NCBI GenBank assembly: GCA_965661575.1
Contig: CBFIEJ010000038.1
Location: 1-20,289 of the forward strand
Source of the DNA: UA16 sp965661575
GTDB lineage: Bacteria > Bacteroidota > Bacteroidia > Flavobacteriales_D > Sanyastnellaceae
Reading direction: 5' to 3'
DNA: 20,289 bases
The notes under the pieces were generated by a model, which did not search any database, was not told the origin of the DNA, and saw nothing but the letters and a program-made list of their open reading frames with translations. Both the position numbers and the translations under genes were made by a program. Of this stretch, positions 7,322 to 15,462 are shown piece by piece. The stretch's first letter is position 1. Each line of letters begins with the position of its first letter.

Positions 7322-8506
7322 TTATACATCAAATTTCATTCCCCTGCTGGCCATTTGCTTCAACAACGGTGAGGGCCGATAACGCTCTTCTCCATATTCC
7401 TGCTGCAAGGTTTCTAGCTTTTCAAGCACATTGGCAATCCCCCAGTCATTACCCCATTTGAGAAGACCTTTGGGGTAATTGACGCCCTTGGTCATCGCAA
7501 TTTCCAAATCTTCCGCGCTGGCGATGTTCAACCTCAAGGCATCTGCGGCTTCATTGATCAAAAGGGATAAAATGCGGTTCGAGATTTGCTCCTGTGCTTT
7601 TGAATCAACTTTTGGTGCGTCATCCGCTAAGACCTGACCATCTTCTTGGTAAGAGTAGTAGCCTCGTCTTGTTTTCTTACCGAGCCATCCTGCATCGACA
7701 TGTTGCTTCTGAATCAGGCTTGGGCGGTAACGTGGGTCGAAGTAAAAGGCATCAAAAACAGTGCATGTCACGGCATAATTAACATCGTTTCCAATGAGAT
7801 CCATCAATTGAAATGGTCCCATTCGAAAGCCGACTGCTCTTAGTGCTGCGTCAATGGTTTCCAAGCTGTATTGACCTTCTTCCGCAATGCGAAGGGCTTC
7901 GCCATAAAATGGACGAGCCAGTCTGTTCACGATAAACCCTGGGGTATCCTTGGCAATTACCGCGGATTTTTTCCAAGCGGCCATCAACGTTTGACATTGT
8001 TCTACAATGGCGTTGTCTGTTTGCAATGCGGGAACGATCTCAACCAAAGCCATCAAGGGCGCAGGATTGAAAAAATGAAGTCCAAGGAGTCGTTCTGGAT
8101 GCGTTAGTTGTCCAGCGAGCGCTGTGACCGAGAGTGATGAGGTGTTGGTCGCGAGGATGGTCGAGGCAGGAACGATGCTCTCAATTTTTTGGAAGAGTGA
8201 AATTTTGGTGTCGAAATCCTCCACGATGGCTTCAAGGACCAAAGCGCATCCGACGACGTCCTGTAATTTTGATGTACGTGCAATTCTGCCTTGCAATGCC
8301 TCTGATTCTTGAGGTGTCCACCTTCCCTTGATCACCTGACGATCAGCTATTTTAGCCAATTGAATCTGGCTCCGTTCAAGCGCTTGTTGATTGGTGTCGA
8401 ACAGAACCACAGAGTGTCCAGCTTGCGCTGCCACTTGAGCAATTCCCGAGCCCATTGCTCCTGCACCGACAATGGCGATTGAATGATTGTGGACTGACTT
8501 GCTCAT
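7322..8506 (-). CDS. 3-hydroxyacyl-CoA dehydrogenase (3-hydroxybutyryl-CoA dehydrogenase / PaaH-like)
   Basis: This is a 394-residue NAD-dependent dehydrogenase that oxidises 3-hydroxyacyl-CoA to 3-ketoacyl-CoA. It has a Rossmann motif GAGAMG (14-19), an acidic residue after the second strand (D37, NAD preference), NTSSL (121-125), and the catalytic region LHFFNP with H144. KDTPGFIVNRL follows, leading into the helical C-terminal domain. It carries two C-terminal domain copies: after about residue 300 comes a second one (NEAADALRLNIASAEDLEIAM...), so it is longer than the 280-residue single-domain type and resembles PaaH-type enzymes. ATG 8506 is preferred; a TTG at 8536 would add ten residues ahead of the usual beginning. 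Its stop is only three bases from that of the convergent mutB. Fatty-acid, butanoate or aromatic degradation cannot be told apart here. Confidence 0.93.
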   Translation of the reverse strand: MSKSVHNHSIAIVGAGAMGSGIAQVAAQAGHSVVLFDTNQQALERSQIQLAKIADRQVIKGRWTPQESEALQGRIARTSKLQDVVGCALVLEAIVEDFDTKISLFQKIESIVPASTILATNTSSLSVTALAGQLTHPERLLGLHFFNPAPLMALVEIVPALQTDNAIVEQCQTLMAAWKKSAVIAKDTPGFIVNRLARPFYGEALRIAEEGQYSLETIDAALRAVGFRMGPFQLMDLIGNDVNYAVTCTVFDAFYFDPRYRPSLIQKQHVDAGWLGKKTRRGYYSYQEDGQVLADDAPKVDSKAQEQISNRILSLLINEAADALRLNIASAEDLEIAMTKGVNYPKGLLKWGNDWGIANVLEKLETLQQEYGEERYRPSPLLKQMASRGMKFDV

Positions 8507-8557
8507 GCTTTTTTGAAGTTCGTAGGAATGCGCCAAAGGTCGGCAATCTTGTTTTTA

Positions 8558-8565
8558 TAGTTTTG
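8558..8565 (+). promoter_or_regulatory. Predicted -7 promoter element of the purine nucleoside phosphorylase gene
   Basis: TAGTTTTG matches TAnnTTTG exactly and ends 14 bases before ATG 8580. This argues against an alternative GTG start at 8565, which would lie inside the element. I find no TTG at the expected -33 spacing. Confidence 0.45.
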
Positions 8566-8579
8566 TGAAAAAGCGAGAC

Positions 8580-9401
8580 ATGGAGATATTGGAAGAATTG
8601 CAAGAATCTGCGGAGTATTTGCGAGATCGAGGAATCGACGAAGTAGACGTTGCCATCGTGCTCGGAACAGGACTTGGTGGCTTGGTAGAAGCCATCGATA
8701 TTCAAAAAACGTGGAGCTACAGCCAAATTCCCCACTTGCCTGTAGCGACTGTTGAACAACATTTTGGGAAACTTATCTATGGACTATTAGCGGGGAAGAA
8801 GGTTCTTGCCTGGCAAGGAAGGTTTCACTTTTACGAGGGTTATTCAATGGAACAAGTGGTGAAGCCTGTTCGGATTTCACGCATGTTGGGCGCTGAGACG
8901 ATGTTGATTTCCAACGCGTCAGGAAGTTTGAACCCGGAATTTAAAAAGGGTGGATTGATGCTGATTGAGGATCACATTAATTTGCTCCCGGATACGCCAC
9001 TGCGTGGTGCGAATTTAGTTTCTCTAGGCGAACGGTTCCCTGACATGAGCTGTCCATATGATGTTAAACTGAGATCTTTGCTGAAGGAGATCGCCATAGA
9101 TTCGGGCATCCATCTCGATGAAGGAGTATACTGCAGCGTAGCAGGACCTCAATTGGAGACCAGGGCAGAGTATCGTTATTTGAGAACGATCGGTGCTGAT
9201 GCCGTGGGAATGTCGACGGTGCCAGAGGTCATAGCAGCGGCGCACATGGGAATGCCATGCGCAGCGGTGAGTGTCTTAACCGATGATTGCAATCCTGACG
9301 ATTTAGAGCCGTTTAATTTGAGCGAGGTGATAGCCATGGCTGAGCAGGCCGAACCACTGCTTACTAAACTATTCGTGCACTTGCTCGGTCGTATGGAGTG
9401 A
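8580..9401 (+). CDS. punA: Purine nucleoside phosphorylase (trimeric, PNP/MTAP family)
   Basis: This is a 273-residue cytoplasmic phosphorylase that splits purine ribonucleosides to free base and ribose 1-phosphate for salvage. The phosphate-binding loop is VLGTGLGG (GTGLG at 29-33). The motif GRFHFYEGY is followed by an SNASGSLN loop and by GPQLETRAEYRYLRTIGADAVGMSTVPEV, which is the family signature. At the base-binding position the protein has TDD (234-236), where the guanine/hypoxanthine-specific human enzyme has an Asn (ITNKV). Asp there is found in methylthioadenosine phosphorylases, so 6-aminopurines could be accepted, although the purine-contact Glu (GPQLET) is kept. ATG 8580 is favoured by the promoter element just upstream. 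Confidence 0.92.
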   Translation: MEILEELQESAEYLRDRGIDEVDVAIVLGTGLGGLVEAIDIQKTWSYSQIPHLPVATVEQHFGKLIYGLLAGKKVLAWQGRFHFYEGYSMEQVVKPVRISRMLGAETMLISNASGSLNPEFKKGGLMLIEDHINLLPDTPLRGANLVSLGERFPDMSCPYDVKLRSLLKEIAIDSGIHLDEGVYCSVAGPQLETRAEYRYLRTIGADAVGMSTVPEVIAAAHMGMPCAAVSVLTDDCNPDDLEPFNLSEVIAMAEQAEPLLTKLFVHLLGRME

Positions 9402-9505
9402 TTGCAATGCTTCTTTCATCGCGGGCAAAGCTACACCGGTAAAGTGCTGGTGTTCGTTTGTAAATGTCAGTAGGAGAGAGTGTTAATCATTCTTTTCATT
9501 GCGAA

Positions 9506-9913
9506 ATGATATTTACAATTCCAACAACTTGCTGCTTGGATTGCAGCCGACCATTGCAAGGAAGAACGGATAAAAAATTCTGTAACGATGTATGCCGGGT
9601 GCGTCATTATCGCCTCCATAACAACCGATCTAAAATGGTTAAAGGAGTTGAGAAGATTCTGATTCGTAACCGCTCATTGCTCGTTTCACTCAAGGAAAAG
9701 ACTCCATTGGAAATGACGGAAGAGGGAAGCTTTGTTTGGTTGCGAAGGAATGGATTTGACTTTAATTTTCATACGCACGTTCATCCCCTTGAGGACGGTC
9801 GTCTGGCCATCATGTGTTTCGAGGAAGGTTACATCTTACAAGGGGATGGTTTGACCTCATGGTCGGACGCGCCGGAGCGCTTACTTGCGCGACTTTCGAG
9901 TGGGTCGAGATGA
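9506..9913 (+). CDS. Small zinc-ribbon protein of unknown function, Bacteroidetes type
   Basis: A short protein of 135 residues is encoded from ATG 9506; an in-frame ATG at 9464 would give 149. It begins with a zinc-ribbon-like cluster, CCLDCSRPLQGRTDKKFCNDVCRVRHY, split as Cys-x2-Cys...Cys-x3-Cys. Downstream come a basic segment and a C-terminal part (LRRNGFDFNFHTHVHP ... CFEEGYIL). I recognise this layout from unnamed Bacteroidetes proteins sometimes labelled as having a DUF2116-like Zn-ribbon. The function is unknown; nucleic-acid binding is an inference from the ribbon and basic residues. The later start is chosen because family members begin close to the first cysteine. The last 33 bases overlap the end of the convergent rhlE gene. 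No clear promoter was found in the ~104 bases upstream. Confidence 0.7.
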   Translation: MIFTIPTTCCLDCSRPLQGRTDKKFCNDVCRVRHYRLHNNRSKMVKGVEKILIRNRSLLVSLKEKTPLEMTEEGSFVWLRRNGFDFNFHTHVHPLEDGRLAIMCFEEGYILQGDGLTSWSDAPERLLARLSSGSR

Positions 9914-11167
9914 TTTTCCTTTGCCGCTTTTCTTCTTCTTTTCATGGAATGCGCCCTTGTAATCGGGGTCTCGCTTTCGCAGTTCTCGGTCAATTTCTCG
10001 TGCTTGATTCTGTCGCTCGTGCCGCGGAGTTTCAAACTCCTCAAGGGATTCTGGCGCCGCAATCTCTTCAAGCGGTTCACCAACAAGATCTTCGATTCGC
10101 TCAAGGGCATAACGTTCAGCGGGATCGTTCAGGGTGAGTGCGGTTCCATCCCGAAAGGCGCGGCCAGTGCGCCCAATGCGATGCACATATTCATGCGGGT
10201 CTCTGGGCACAGAAGCATTGATGACCATTTCTGTTTCTGGCACATCAATTCCTCTGCTGGCGACATCAGTTGAGACCAGGACTCGCACCAATCCTGATCT
10301 GAAATCATCCATCGCATTGATCCGGGAGTTTTGACCTTTGTTGCTGTGAATGGTTCGGATTTCGAAGTCAAACGATCGTTGCAAGTAGCGAGCGAGGTTT
10401 TCTGCTTCTTCCTTTTTTCGAGCGAAAATAAGAAGACGCTTGTCCTGCAGGTGATGCGTAATCCACCATTCGATGAAGGCAATTTTGGTGCGATGGTTCG
10501 GTAATTCTAATTTCAGTTGGCGCACCGTGGACACGGGCGTCGATTGCGGAGTGACTTCAATGCGGGTGGGCCAAAGAAGAAACTCATCGGCCAACCGCTC
10601 TACGCGAGGAGGGAATGTTGCCGAGAAGAGCATGTTTTGACGCTTGTTGGGTATGATCTCTTGAAGTTGTCTGAGTTGCGGCATGAAGCCCATATCCATC
10701 ATTCGATCTGCCTCGTCCAATACCAAATGCTTAATCCGTTTGGTTGAGATGTGACCGTGGCTGTACAACTCGATAAAGCGTCCCGGGGTGCATATGATCA
10801 AATCGCAACCCTGATTCAGCTGCTCGATTTGTGTTTTGGGTCCAATCCCGCCATAAAGTGCAAGAATGCGCAGGTCCGTGTAGGTGGAAAACTTAAGCGC
10901 TTCATTGTGAATCTGTATCGCCAACTCTTTGGTTGGCGCCAAAACGAGTCCGCGCGGTTCGTTGTGTTGCGCATATTTCAGTGTTTGCAACAAAGGCAAC
11001 AAAAAAGCTGCGGTTTTTCCGGTGCCCGTCTGCGCAATTCCAATCACATCTTGCCCTGATCGGAGTGGTGGAATGGCTTGTACTTGAATGGGTGAAGGCT
11101 CAACGTAGCCGGCGTCTTCAATCGCATTCAGGAATTGTCGGGTCAGCTTGAGCTCAGAAAAAGTCAT
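9881..11167 (-). CDS. rhlE: DEAD-box ATP-dependent RNA helicase, RhlE-like
   Basis: This is a 428-residue helicase with all core motifs. They are the Q motif EPSPIQ (23-28), motif I AQTGTGKT (45-52), motif Ia PTKELA, motif Ib TPGR (127-130), motif II DEAD (151-154), motif III SAT (182-184), STDVASRGID (299-308) and motif VI HRIGRTGR (329-336). The tail after about residue 385 is short, charged and lysine/arginine-rich, as in RhlE, and probably anchors RNA. Motif Ia has Lys where Arg is usual (PTREL). The likely role is unwinding of rRNA or mRNA duplexes in ribosome assembly or decay. The gene diverges from the acyltransferase across 36 bases, and its 3' end overlaps the zinc-ribbon gene by 33 bases. 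Confidence 0.95.
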   Translation of the reverse strand: MTFSELKLTRQFLNAIEDAGYVEPSPIQVQAIPPLRSGQDVIGIAQTGTGKTAAFLLPLLQTLKYAQHNEPRGLVLAPTKELAIQIHNEALKFSTYTDLRILALYGGIGPKTQIEQLNQGCDLIICTPGRFIELYSHGHISTKRIKHLVLDEADRMMDMGFMPQLRQLQEIIPNKRQNMLFSATFPPRVERLADEFLLWPTRIEVTPQSTPVSTVRQLKLELPNHRTKIAFIEWWITHHLQDKRLLIFARKKEEAENLARYLQRSFDFEIRTIHSNKGQNSRINAMDDFRSGLVRVLVSTDVASRGIDVPETEMVINASVPRDPHEYVHRIGRTGRAFRDGTALTLNDPAERYALERIEDLVGEPLEEIAAPESLEEFETPRHERQNQAREIDRELRKRDPDYKGAFHEKKKKSGKGKSSRPTRKSRK

Positions 11168-11171
11168 GCGC

Positions 11172-11179
11172 CAAAGTTA
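11172..11179 (-). promoter_or_regulatory. Predicted -7 promoter element of rhlE
   Basis: On the minus strand TAACTTTG is an exact TAnnTTTG, followed by GCGC and then the rhlE ATG. The spacing of four bases predicts a leaderless or nearly leaderless mRNA. The -33 position has only a TTC-like match (11201-11199), next to the ATG of the divergent acyltransferase. Confidence 0.55.
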
Positions 11180-11203
11180 GGTTGACTAAATTGCGCTCGA
11201 AAG

Positions 11204-12367
11204 ATGCAGGAGAAATTTGCTCATATGAGGCCATATTTGGAGGAAGAAGTCCCTGAAGCAATACAAACGTTGTTGCAGTCAATGGATTGGTCCGCACAGT
11301 TGGCACCATTCATTGGAACCGAAGCTGCAGACCCCATTTTGCTTGGTATTGCGAAGATCAGAAGCGTTAGCGAGTTTCAGGCTAATGTGTCAAAGCCGTT
11401 CATACAGATGGTCTTGGATCGAACCGCAAATGACGTAACATTTTCATTTCCGGAAAACTTTGATTCGCATGGAGCATTGTTCATTTCGAATCACCGTGAC
11501 ATTGTTTTAGATCCATCATTGATCAATATGGGGCTTTTGACGCTCGGACATCCCACCACTCAAATTGGAATTGGGAGCAACTTGCTCGAAACGCCATGGG
11601 TTGAGGCATTGGTTCGGTTGAATAAGAGTTTCATCATCAGTCGCGGTGGGACTCCCCGAGAGCAGTTGATGAGCAGCGCTGAGGTCGCCGATTATGTTCG
11701 CCACGTTATTCTGAATGATCGGTCGAGTTTGTGGCTGGCTCATCGGGAGGGGAGAGCAAAAGACGGTGACGACCGGACATCGCCTGCATTGATCAGGATG
11801 CTGGACAATCGAAAGGACGGTAAAGATTGGGATGCTATGCGGGTGCACCCTGTAACGCTTAGCTATGAGTGGGATCCTTGCGATGGCATGAAAGTCCGAG
11901 AACTCCTGTTGCGTGAGTTGAACAATGGCGATTATGAGAAACAGCCTGGGGAAGATGAACGAAGCATGAAGCAAGGTCTTTTTGGTTCGAAGGGATCAGT
12001 TCATGTTGCATTTTCAGAGCCATTAACATGGGAAGAACCGCCAGAGGGAGTGAGGCCCGCCGTGAATATGGCAAAGCTCATGGACCGCCGCATTCATGCA
12101 GGCATGAAAGAATGGCCTTCTCAGCACTGGGCTGCAAAACAATTGATTCAAGAAGAGGCGGAGGTGAAATGGAAATGGCCTTCCAGTTGGATGCCTGATG
12201 ATGTCACAGAAGACGTGAGTCAGCGTTGCTTACAGCGATTAGAAACCATCGTAGAGATGATGGGGGATCTCTCATTCTCAAAGCAAGAAATCACCCTCAA
12301 GTGGTGCGAAATCACAGCAGCCCCTTTGCTGAATCGCGTGCACTCTGAAGAGGAGATATGGGCCTGA
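11204..12367 (+). CDS. PlsC-like acyltransferase (glycerol-3-phosphate / 1-acylglycerol-3-phosphate acyltransferase family)
   Basis: This is a 387-residue protein. Its acyltransferase core shows ALFISNHRDIVLDPSL (NHRDIVLD at 96-103), a later SFIISRGG motif, and WLAHREGRAKDGDDRT, which corresponds to the EGTRS-type glycerol-phosphate-binding motif. The family catalytic box is usually His-x4-Asp, but here H97 and D103 are five residues apart, unless the alignment shifts. A helical N-terminal domain of about 90 residues precedes the core, with a Trp-rich C-terminal extension, so it is larger than simple PlsC. No membrane helix is obvious. It probably acts in phospholipid or other lipid acylation at the cytoplasmic face. 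A second possible start is ATG 11225. Its stop is 13 bases from the convergent methyltransferase stop. Confidence 0.83.
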   Translation: MQEKFAHMRPYLEEEVPEAIQTLLQSMDWSAQLAPFIGTEAADPILLGIAKIRSVSEFQANVSKPFIQMVLDRTANDVTFSFPENFDSHGALFISNHRDIVLDPSLINMGLLTLGHPTTQIGIGSNLLETPWVEALVRLNKSFIISRGGTPREQLMSSAEVADYVRHVILNDRSSLWLAHREGRAKDGDDRTSPALIRMLDNRKDGKDWDAMRVHPVTLSYEWDPCDGMKVRELLLRELNNGDYEKQPGEDERSMKQGLFGSKGSVHVAFSEPLTWEEPPEGVRPAVNMAKLMDRRIHAGMKEWPSQHWAAKQLIQEEAEVKWKWPSSWMPDDVTEDVSQRCLQRLETIVEMMGDLSFSKQEITLKWCEITAAPLLNRVHSEEEIWA

Positions 12368-12380
12368 ACGTCAGCTTCGG

Positions 12381-13133
12381 CTAGGTCTTTTGGTGAGATC
12401 GAGCCACTTCTGCACAAGCGATTGAGCCCGCCACGCCAGCGTTTAGAGACTCTGCGCGTCCAAATCGAGGGATCGTTATTTTCGTGTGCTTGATTCCATT
12501 GACTTCCTGCAAGCCGTGACTTTCCGATCCAACCCATATCAACCCTGGGCTCCATGAAACGGCATCGTACGCAGTGCCCTCGAGATCCAAAGCGAAGTGT
12601 TGCAAGTCGGCAGCGGAAGCAATGGATTCTGAATTCCAGCGCTGCACAGGAATCTTGAAGATTGACCCCATCGAAGCTTGCACGCATTTGATGGACCATG
12701 GATCGGTTGTCTTTTCGGTGATGAATATGGCGCTCAATCCAAACCAGTTGGCCGAACGAATCAGCGTGCCAAGATTGCCAGGGTCTTGGATGCCATCTGC
12801 TACAAGAGCGAAAGGCAGCTTTTGATCCGAAAGTTCGCGGAGGATGTTATCAGCGTTAGGATCTGGGATTCGTGCCACAGCCAGAATGCCAGGAGGCGAT
12901 TTCATTTGCGACATCCGCTCCATTTCCTTTGCGCTCACCGTTGTCGTTCTTGCTATAACTTGCTCGGGTATGTGCTCGTCCATCCCTTGCGTATAGTAAA
13001 TTCGCTCCAATCCAATCGGACTTGAAGCCAATTCCACAATGTTTTTTATCCCCTCCACAATGAATAGCCCACGTGCATGTCGCTCGCTTCGCTTGCTGAG
13101 GGATTTGATTTGGAGGATTTCTTCGCGGGTCAT
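12381..13133 (-). CDS. SpoU/TrmH-family RNA 2'-O-ribose methyltransferase
   Basis: This is a 250-residue SPOUT methyltransferase. A substrate-binding N-terminal domain (about 1-100, with RHARGLFIVEGIKNI) leads to the knotted catalytic domain. Motif 1 is NLGTLIRSANWFG (from 120, catalytic R126), motif 2 is VQASMGSIFKIPV, and motif 3 is VGSESHGL ... IPRFGRAESLNAGVAGSIA. It transfers methyl from S-adenosylmethionine to a ribose 2'-OH of rRNA or tRNA; the exact nucleotide is not predictable. ATG 13133 is chosen because the next in-frame upstream start adds 13 residues that overlap the divergent gene. A one-mismatch -7 element, TACCTTCG (13160-13153, minus), lies 19 bases upstream. Its ATG overlaps that of the divergent outer-membrane protein gene. 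Confidence 0.92.
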   Translation of the reverse strand: MTREEILQIKSLSKRSERHARGLFIVEGIKNIVELASSPIGLERIYYTQGMDEHIPEQVIARTTTVSAKEMERMSQMKSPPGILAVARIPDPNADNILRELSDQKLPFALVADGIQDPGNLGTLIRSANWFGLSAIFITEKTTDPWSIKCVQASMGSIFKIPVQRWNSESIASAADLQHFALDLEGTAYDAVSWSPGLIWVGSESHGLQEVNGIKHTKITIPRFGRAESLNAGVAGSIACAEVARSHQKT

Positions 13134-15414
13134 GTGCTGTAAAACGTTGGGGCGAAGGTATGGATATCTCATCGCTGTTTGCGTGTTTTTCGGCTCGGGT
13201 TGTTCGCCGCTGAAGAGGATGAATGAACAAGCCGTATTCGTTTCAGATCAAAAAATTATCTGGCCAGCTACACAGGAGAAAGTGATTGAAGAATCCGCAT
13301 TTGATTCTGGGATGCGCATCGCCGCCAATTCCAAATTCATGGGAATACGAGTACCGATGCGCTTGCATGGATTGGTCAGACCACAAGCACTGGAGCATTC
13401 TCTTCAGAGCAGGTCCGATGCAGGCAAGCCTCAAGGAGGTGTTCGCTGGTGGCTTTCTGAGAAAGTGGGAGAAGCTCCAGCGATTGTAGACGATTACCTC
13501 GTAGCTCGTACCGCGCTCAATATCGAATCCATCTGCAAACAAATGGGGTATTTGAATGCACAATGCCACGCCGAAAAGGATACTTTGAGTCATCGAACGG
13601 TCGAGATTCATTACTTCTTGAATCCGGGCCCCCTTTGGTCGATTGCGAGTGTTGATTGGGCTGATCAGAAGCTGGGTTCGACCGAAACGACGCCAAAACT
13701 TGCTGAGCGACTGCAGATGGGTGAACCATTTGCTGTCGAAACGTTGGAACGCACAAGAATCAATCTCGCTCAAGATTTTAGAAACAAGGGCTTTGCTTCC
13801 ATCCAAGCATCGCACATCAATTTTCTCGCAGATACAGCAGTGGAAAATGGCAACGCAATGGTCCGTCTTTTGGTCCAGCTCGCTCCCGAAGGTTGGACGG
13901 AACAAGGTGAACCTCGCCTGCACCAACAAGCTCGTTTTGGCAAGGTTTCATGGTCCATTGAAGGAGAAGGGGATGACAACCCGCTTCGTGCTGAAGTGAT
14001 TGAGTTCCTTCTGGCGGTGGAGCCAGACATGCGCTACAATGAGCGAGTTTTGAAGGAAACGCAACGAAGACTCTCAGAATTGCCCGGTGTGTCGCGAGTG
14101 GATGTTCCGGGTTCGCTGAACGGGATCAAGAATAATCAATTGGTCTACGATGTTGATGTGCTCATACACCCCGCCAAACGGTTTGGAATGACAACGGCAC
14201 TGGACATGACACGCACGGATGCCCGGTATGGACCTGTTTTAAGTTGGTCGTTGATGGATCGAATAGCTTCCCAACGCGGGGACGAATGGGATTTTCATTT
14301 GTCGGGAGGATTGACGTCCACACGTCCTTTCAGTTATTCCAGCGATTATCTGATTCCAAACAGTGCGACTTGGTCGCTTGAAGCCCATTATTCTACCTTG
14401 GGAATCCCTCCGATTTCGCTGATGAAACTCCGTCCTTCGAATCGAGCAAGGACTGATTTTGCCTTCAGTTGGGCCCGTGAAAACCGACCTGAATATGCTC
14501 AGAATTCTTTGGTTTTCAAATGGGGTTTTCACTTTGTAGAGAACCCCAATCGAGGCAGTGAAATTCGCATCGATTTGCTGGAGTTCAAGCGTCTCAAGGT
14601 CGAAAGTGAAGCTGATTTTCGGCAATGGCTCGATGATCAATCCAATCCATTTTTAACCGCGAGATTTCAAGATTATGCCTCAGTGCTATCTCGTGTAGAT
14701 TGGAGAACAAACTGGACGGTACGGAATCGTCTCAAAGGCACGTTGAGGTTGCAAGCCGAGTGGACAGGATGGGGGTTGGAAGTTTTGGGGCGAAGTCAGC
14801 AATGGACGGTGAATGAGCTGAATCAGCTGCTGCTCGGGAATATTCCTTTTGCTCACTATTTTCGGACAGAAGCCGCCTGGATTTGGGAGCTCGAGTCTCA
14901 CCAGTATTCGGGGCTTTCATGGCATGGAAGAGTGCGTGGCGGTTGGTCAATCACCGGGGATAATTTTGAGGGCATCCCATTTGATAGAGCTTTTTTTGCC
15001 GGAGGTGCCAATGGTCTTCGGGGGTGGACTGCCCGAGATTTAGGGCCGGGCTTTGCTGATCCTGAAAACTTTGACAGTGGCTTCATAGCGGGATTGGGAG
15101 ATTTTCAAGGCGAACTAAGTTTTGAAGCAAGAAAGTCTTTGAATGATGCGCTGGAAATGGCTGTTTTCTCTGATGTTGGAAACGTATGGCTTCGAGGCAC
15201 GGAGCTCGATACGTTCGACGAAAGCCTCACCTTCGACTTGAACTCAGTGGCGTGGGGAGCCGGTCTCGGAATGCGACTTGATTTTGATTTTTTTATTTTC
15301 AGATTGGATGCTGCTCTTCGCATTCATGACCCTTCAGAATCTGCGAATCAAAGGTGGATTAACAAGGGAAGGCCGGATGGAGCAGTTCACTTGGGGATTG
15401 GTTACCCTTTTTGA
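13132..15414 (+). CDS. tamL: BamA/TamA-family outer-membrane lipoprotein, TamL-like
   Basis: This is a 760-residue Omp85-superfamily protein. It begins with a lipoprotein signal (RRYGYLIAVCVFFGSGC; lipidated C24), a combination typical of the Bacteroidetes TamL group. POTRA-like segments occupy roughly residues 40-370, for example GPLWSIASVDWADQKLG. A beta-barrel follows to the C-terminus. The lid-loop motif is GGANGLRGW (near 624-632), where Omp85 proteins have a (V/L)RG(F/Y). The chain ends in YPF, the usual terminal aromatic. TamL is thought to work with TamB in outer-membrane protein or lipid transport, but no tamB is adjacent; accD follows instead. ATG 13132 is the start used here; TTG 13147 would also give a valid signal peptide. 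Confidence 0.85.
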   Translation: MCCKTLGRRYGYLIAVCVFFGSGCSPLKRMNEQAVFVSDQKIIWPATQEKVIEESAFDSGMRIAANSKFMGIRVPMRLHGLVRPQALEHSLQSRSDAGKPQGGVRWWLSEKVGEAPAIVDDYLVARTALNIESICKQMGYLNAQCHAEKDTLSHRTVEIHYFLNPGPLWSIASVDWADQKLGSTETTPKLAERLQMGEPFAVETLERTRINLAQDFRNKGFASIQASHINFLADTAVENGNAMVRLLVQLAPEGWTEQGEPRLHQQARFGKVSWSIEGEGDDNPLRAEVIEFLLAVEPDMRYNERVLKETQRRLSELPGVSRVDVPGSLNGIKNNQLVYDVDVLIHPAKRFGMTTALDMTRTDARYGPVLSWSLMDRIASQRGDEWDFHLSGGLTSTRPFSYSSDYLIPNSATWSLEAHYSTLGIPPISLMKLRPSNRARTDFAFSWARENRPEYAQNSLVFKWGFHFVENPNRGSEIRIDLLEFKRLKVESEADFRQWLDDQSNPFLTARFQDYASVLSRVDWRTNWTVRNRLKGTLRLQAEWTGWGLEVLGRSQQWTVNELNQLLLGNIPFAHYFRTEAAWIWELESHQYSGLSWHGRVRGGWSITGDNFEGIPFDRAFFAGGANGLRGWTARDLGPGFADPENFDSGFIAGLGDFQGELSFEARKSLNDALEMAVFSDVGNVWLRGTELDTFDESLTFDLNSVAWGAGLGMRLDFDFFIFRLDAALRIHDPSESANQRWINKGRPDGAVHLGIGYPF

Positions 15415-15447
15415 ATGTCAGTTTCAGGATTGCTTTAACTTAGCCGA

Positions 15448-15455
15448 GAAATTTG
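15448..15455 (+). promoter_or_regulatory. Possible -7 promoter element of accD
   Basis: GAAATTTG differs from TAnnTTTG at one base and ends seven bases before the accD ATG. No TTG lies at the right distance (the nearest is 15 bases upstream), so this is weak; read-through from the preceding gene is equally possible, since I see no terminator in the 48-base gap. Confidence 0.3.
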
Positions 15456-15462
15456 AGAGAAC

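Noticed and set aside
8565..8579. GTG at 8565 as the start of the purine nucleoside phosphorylase.
   Set aside because: It overlaps the last base of an exact TAnnTTTG promoter element; ATG 8580 gives the expected N-terminus.
12368..12393. Small AGC-TTCG-GCT hairpin between the convergent acyltransferase and methyltransferase genes as a terminator.
   Set aside because: The stem is only three base pairs and there is no T-run on either side.
13243..13929. Antisense frame of about 228 codons inside the tamL-like gene.
   Set aside because: The opposite strand encodes a well-supported Omp85 protein, and the antisense product has no family features.
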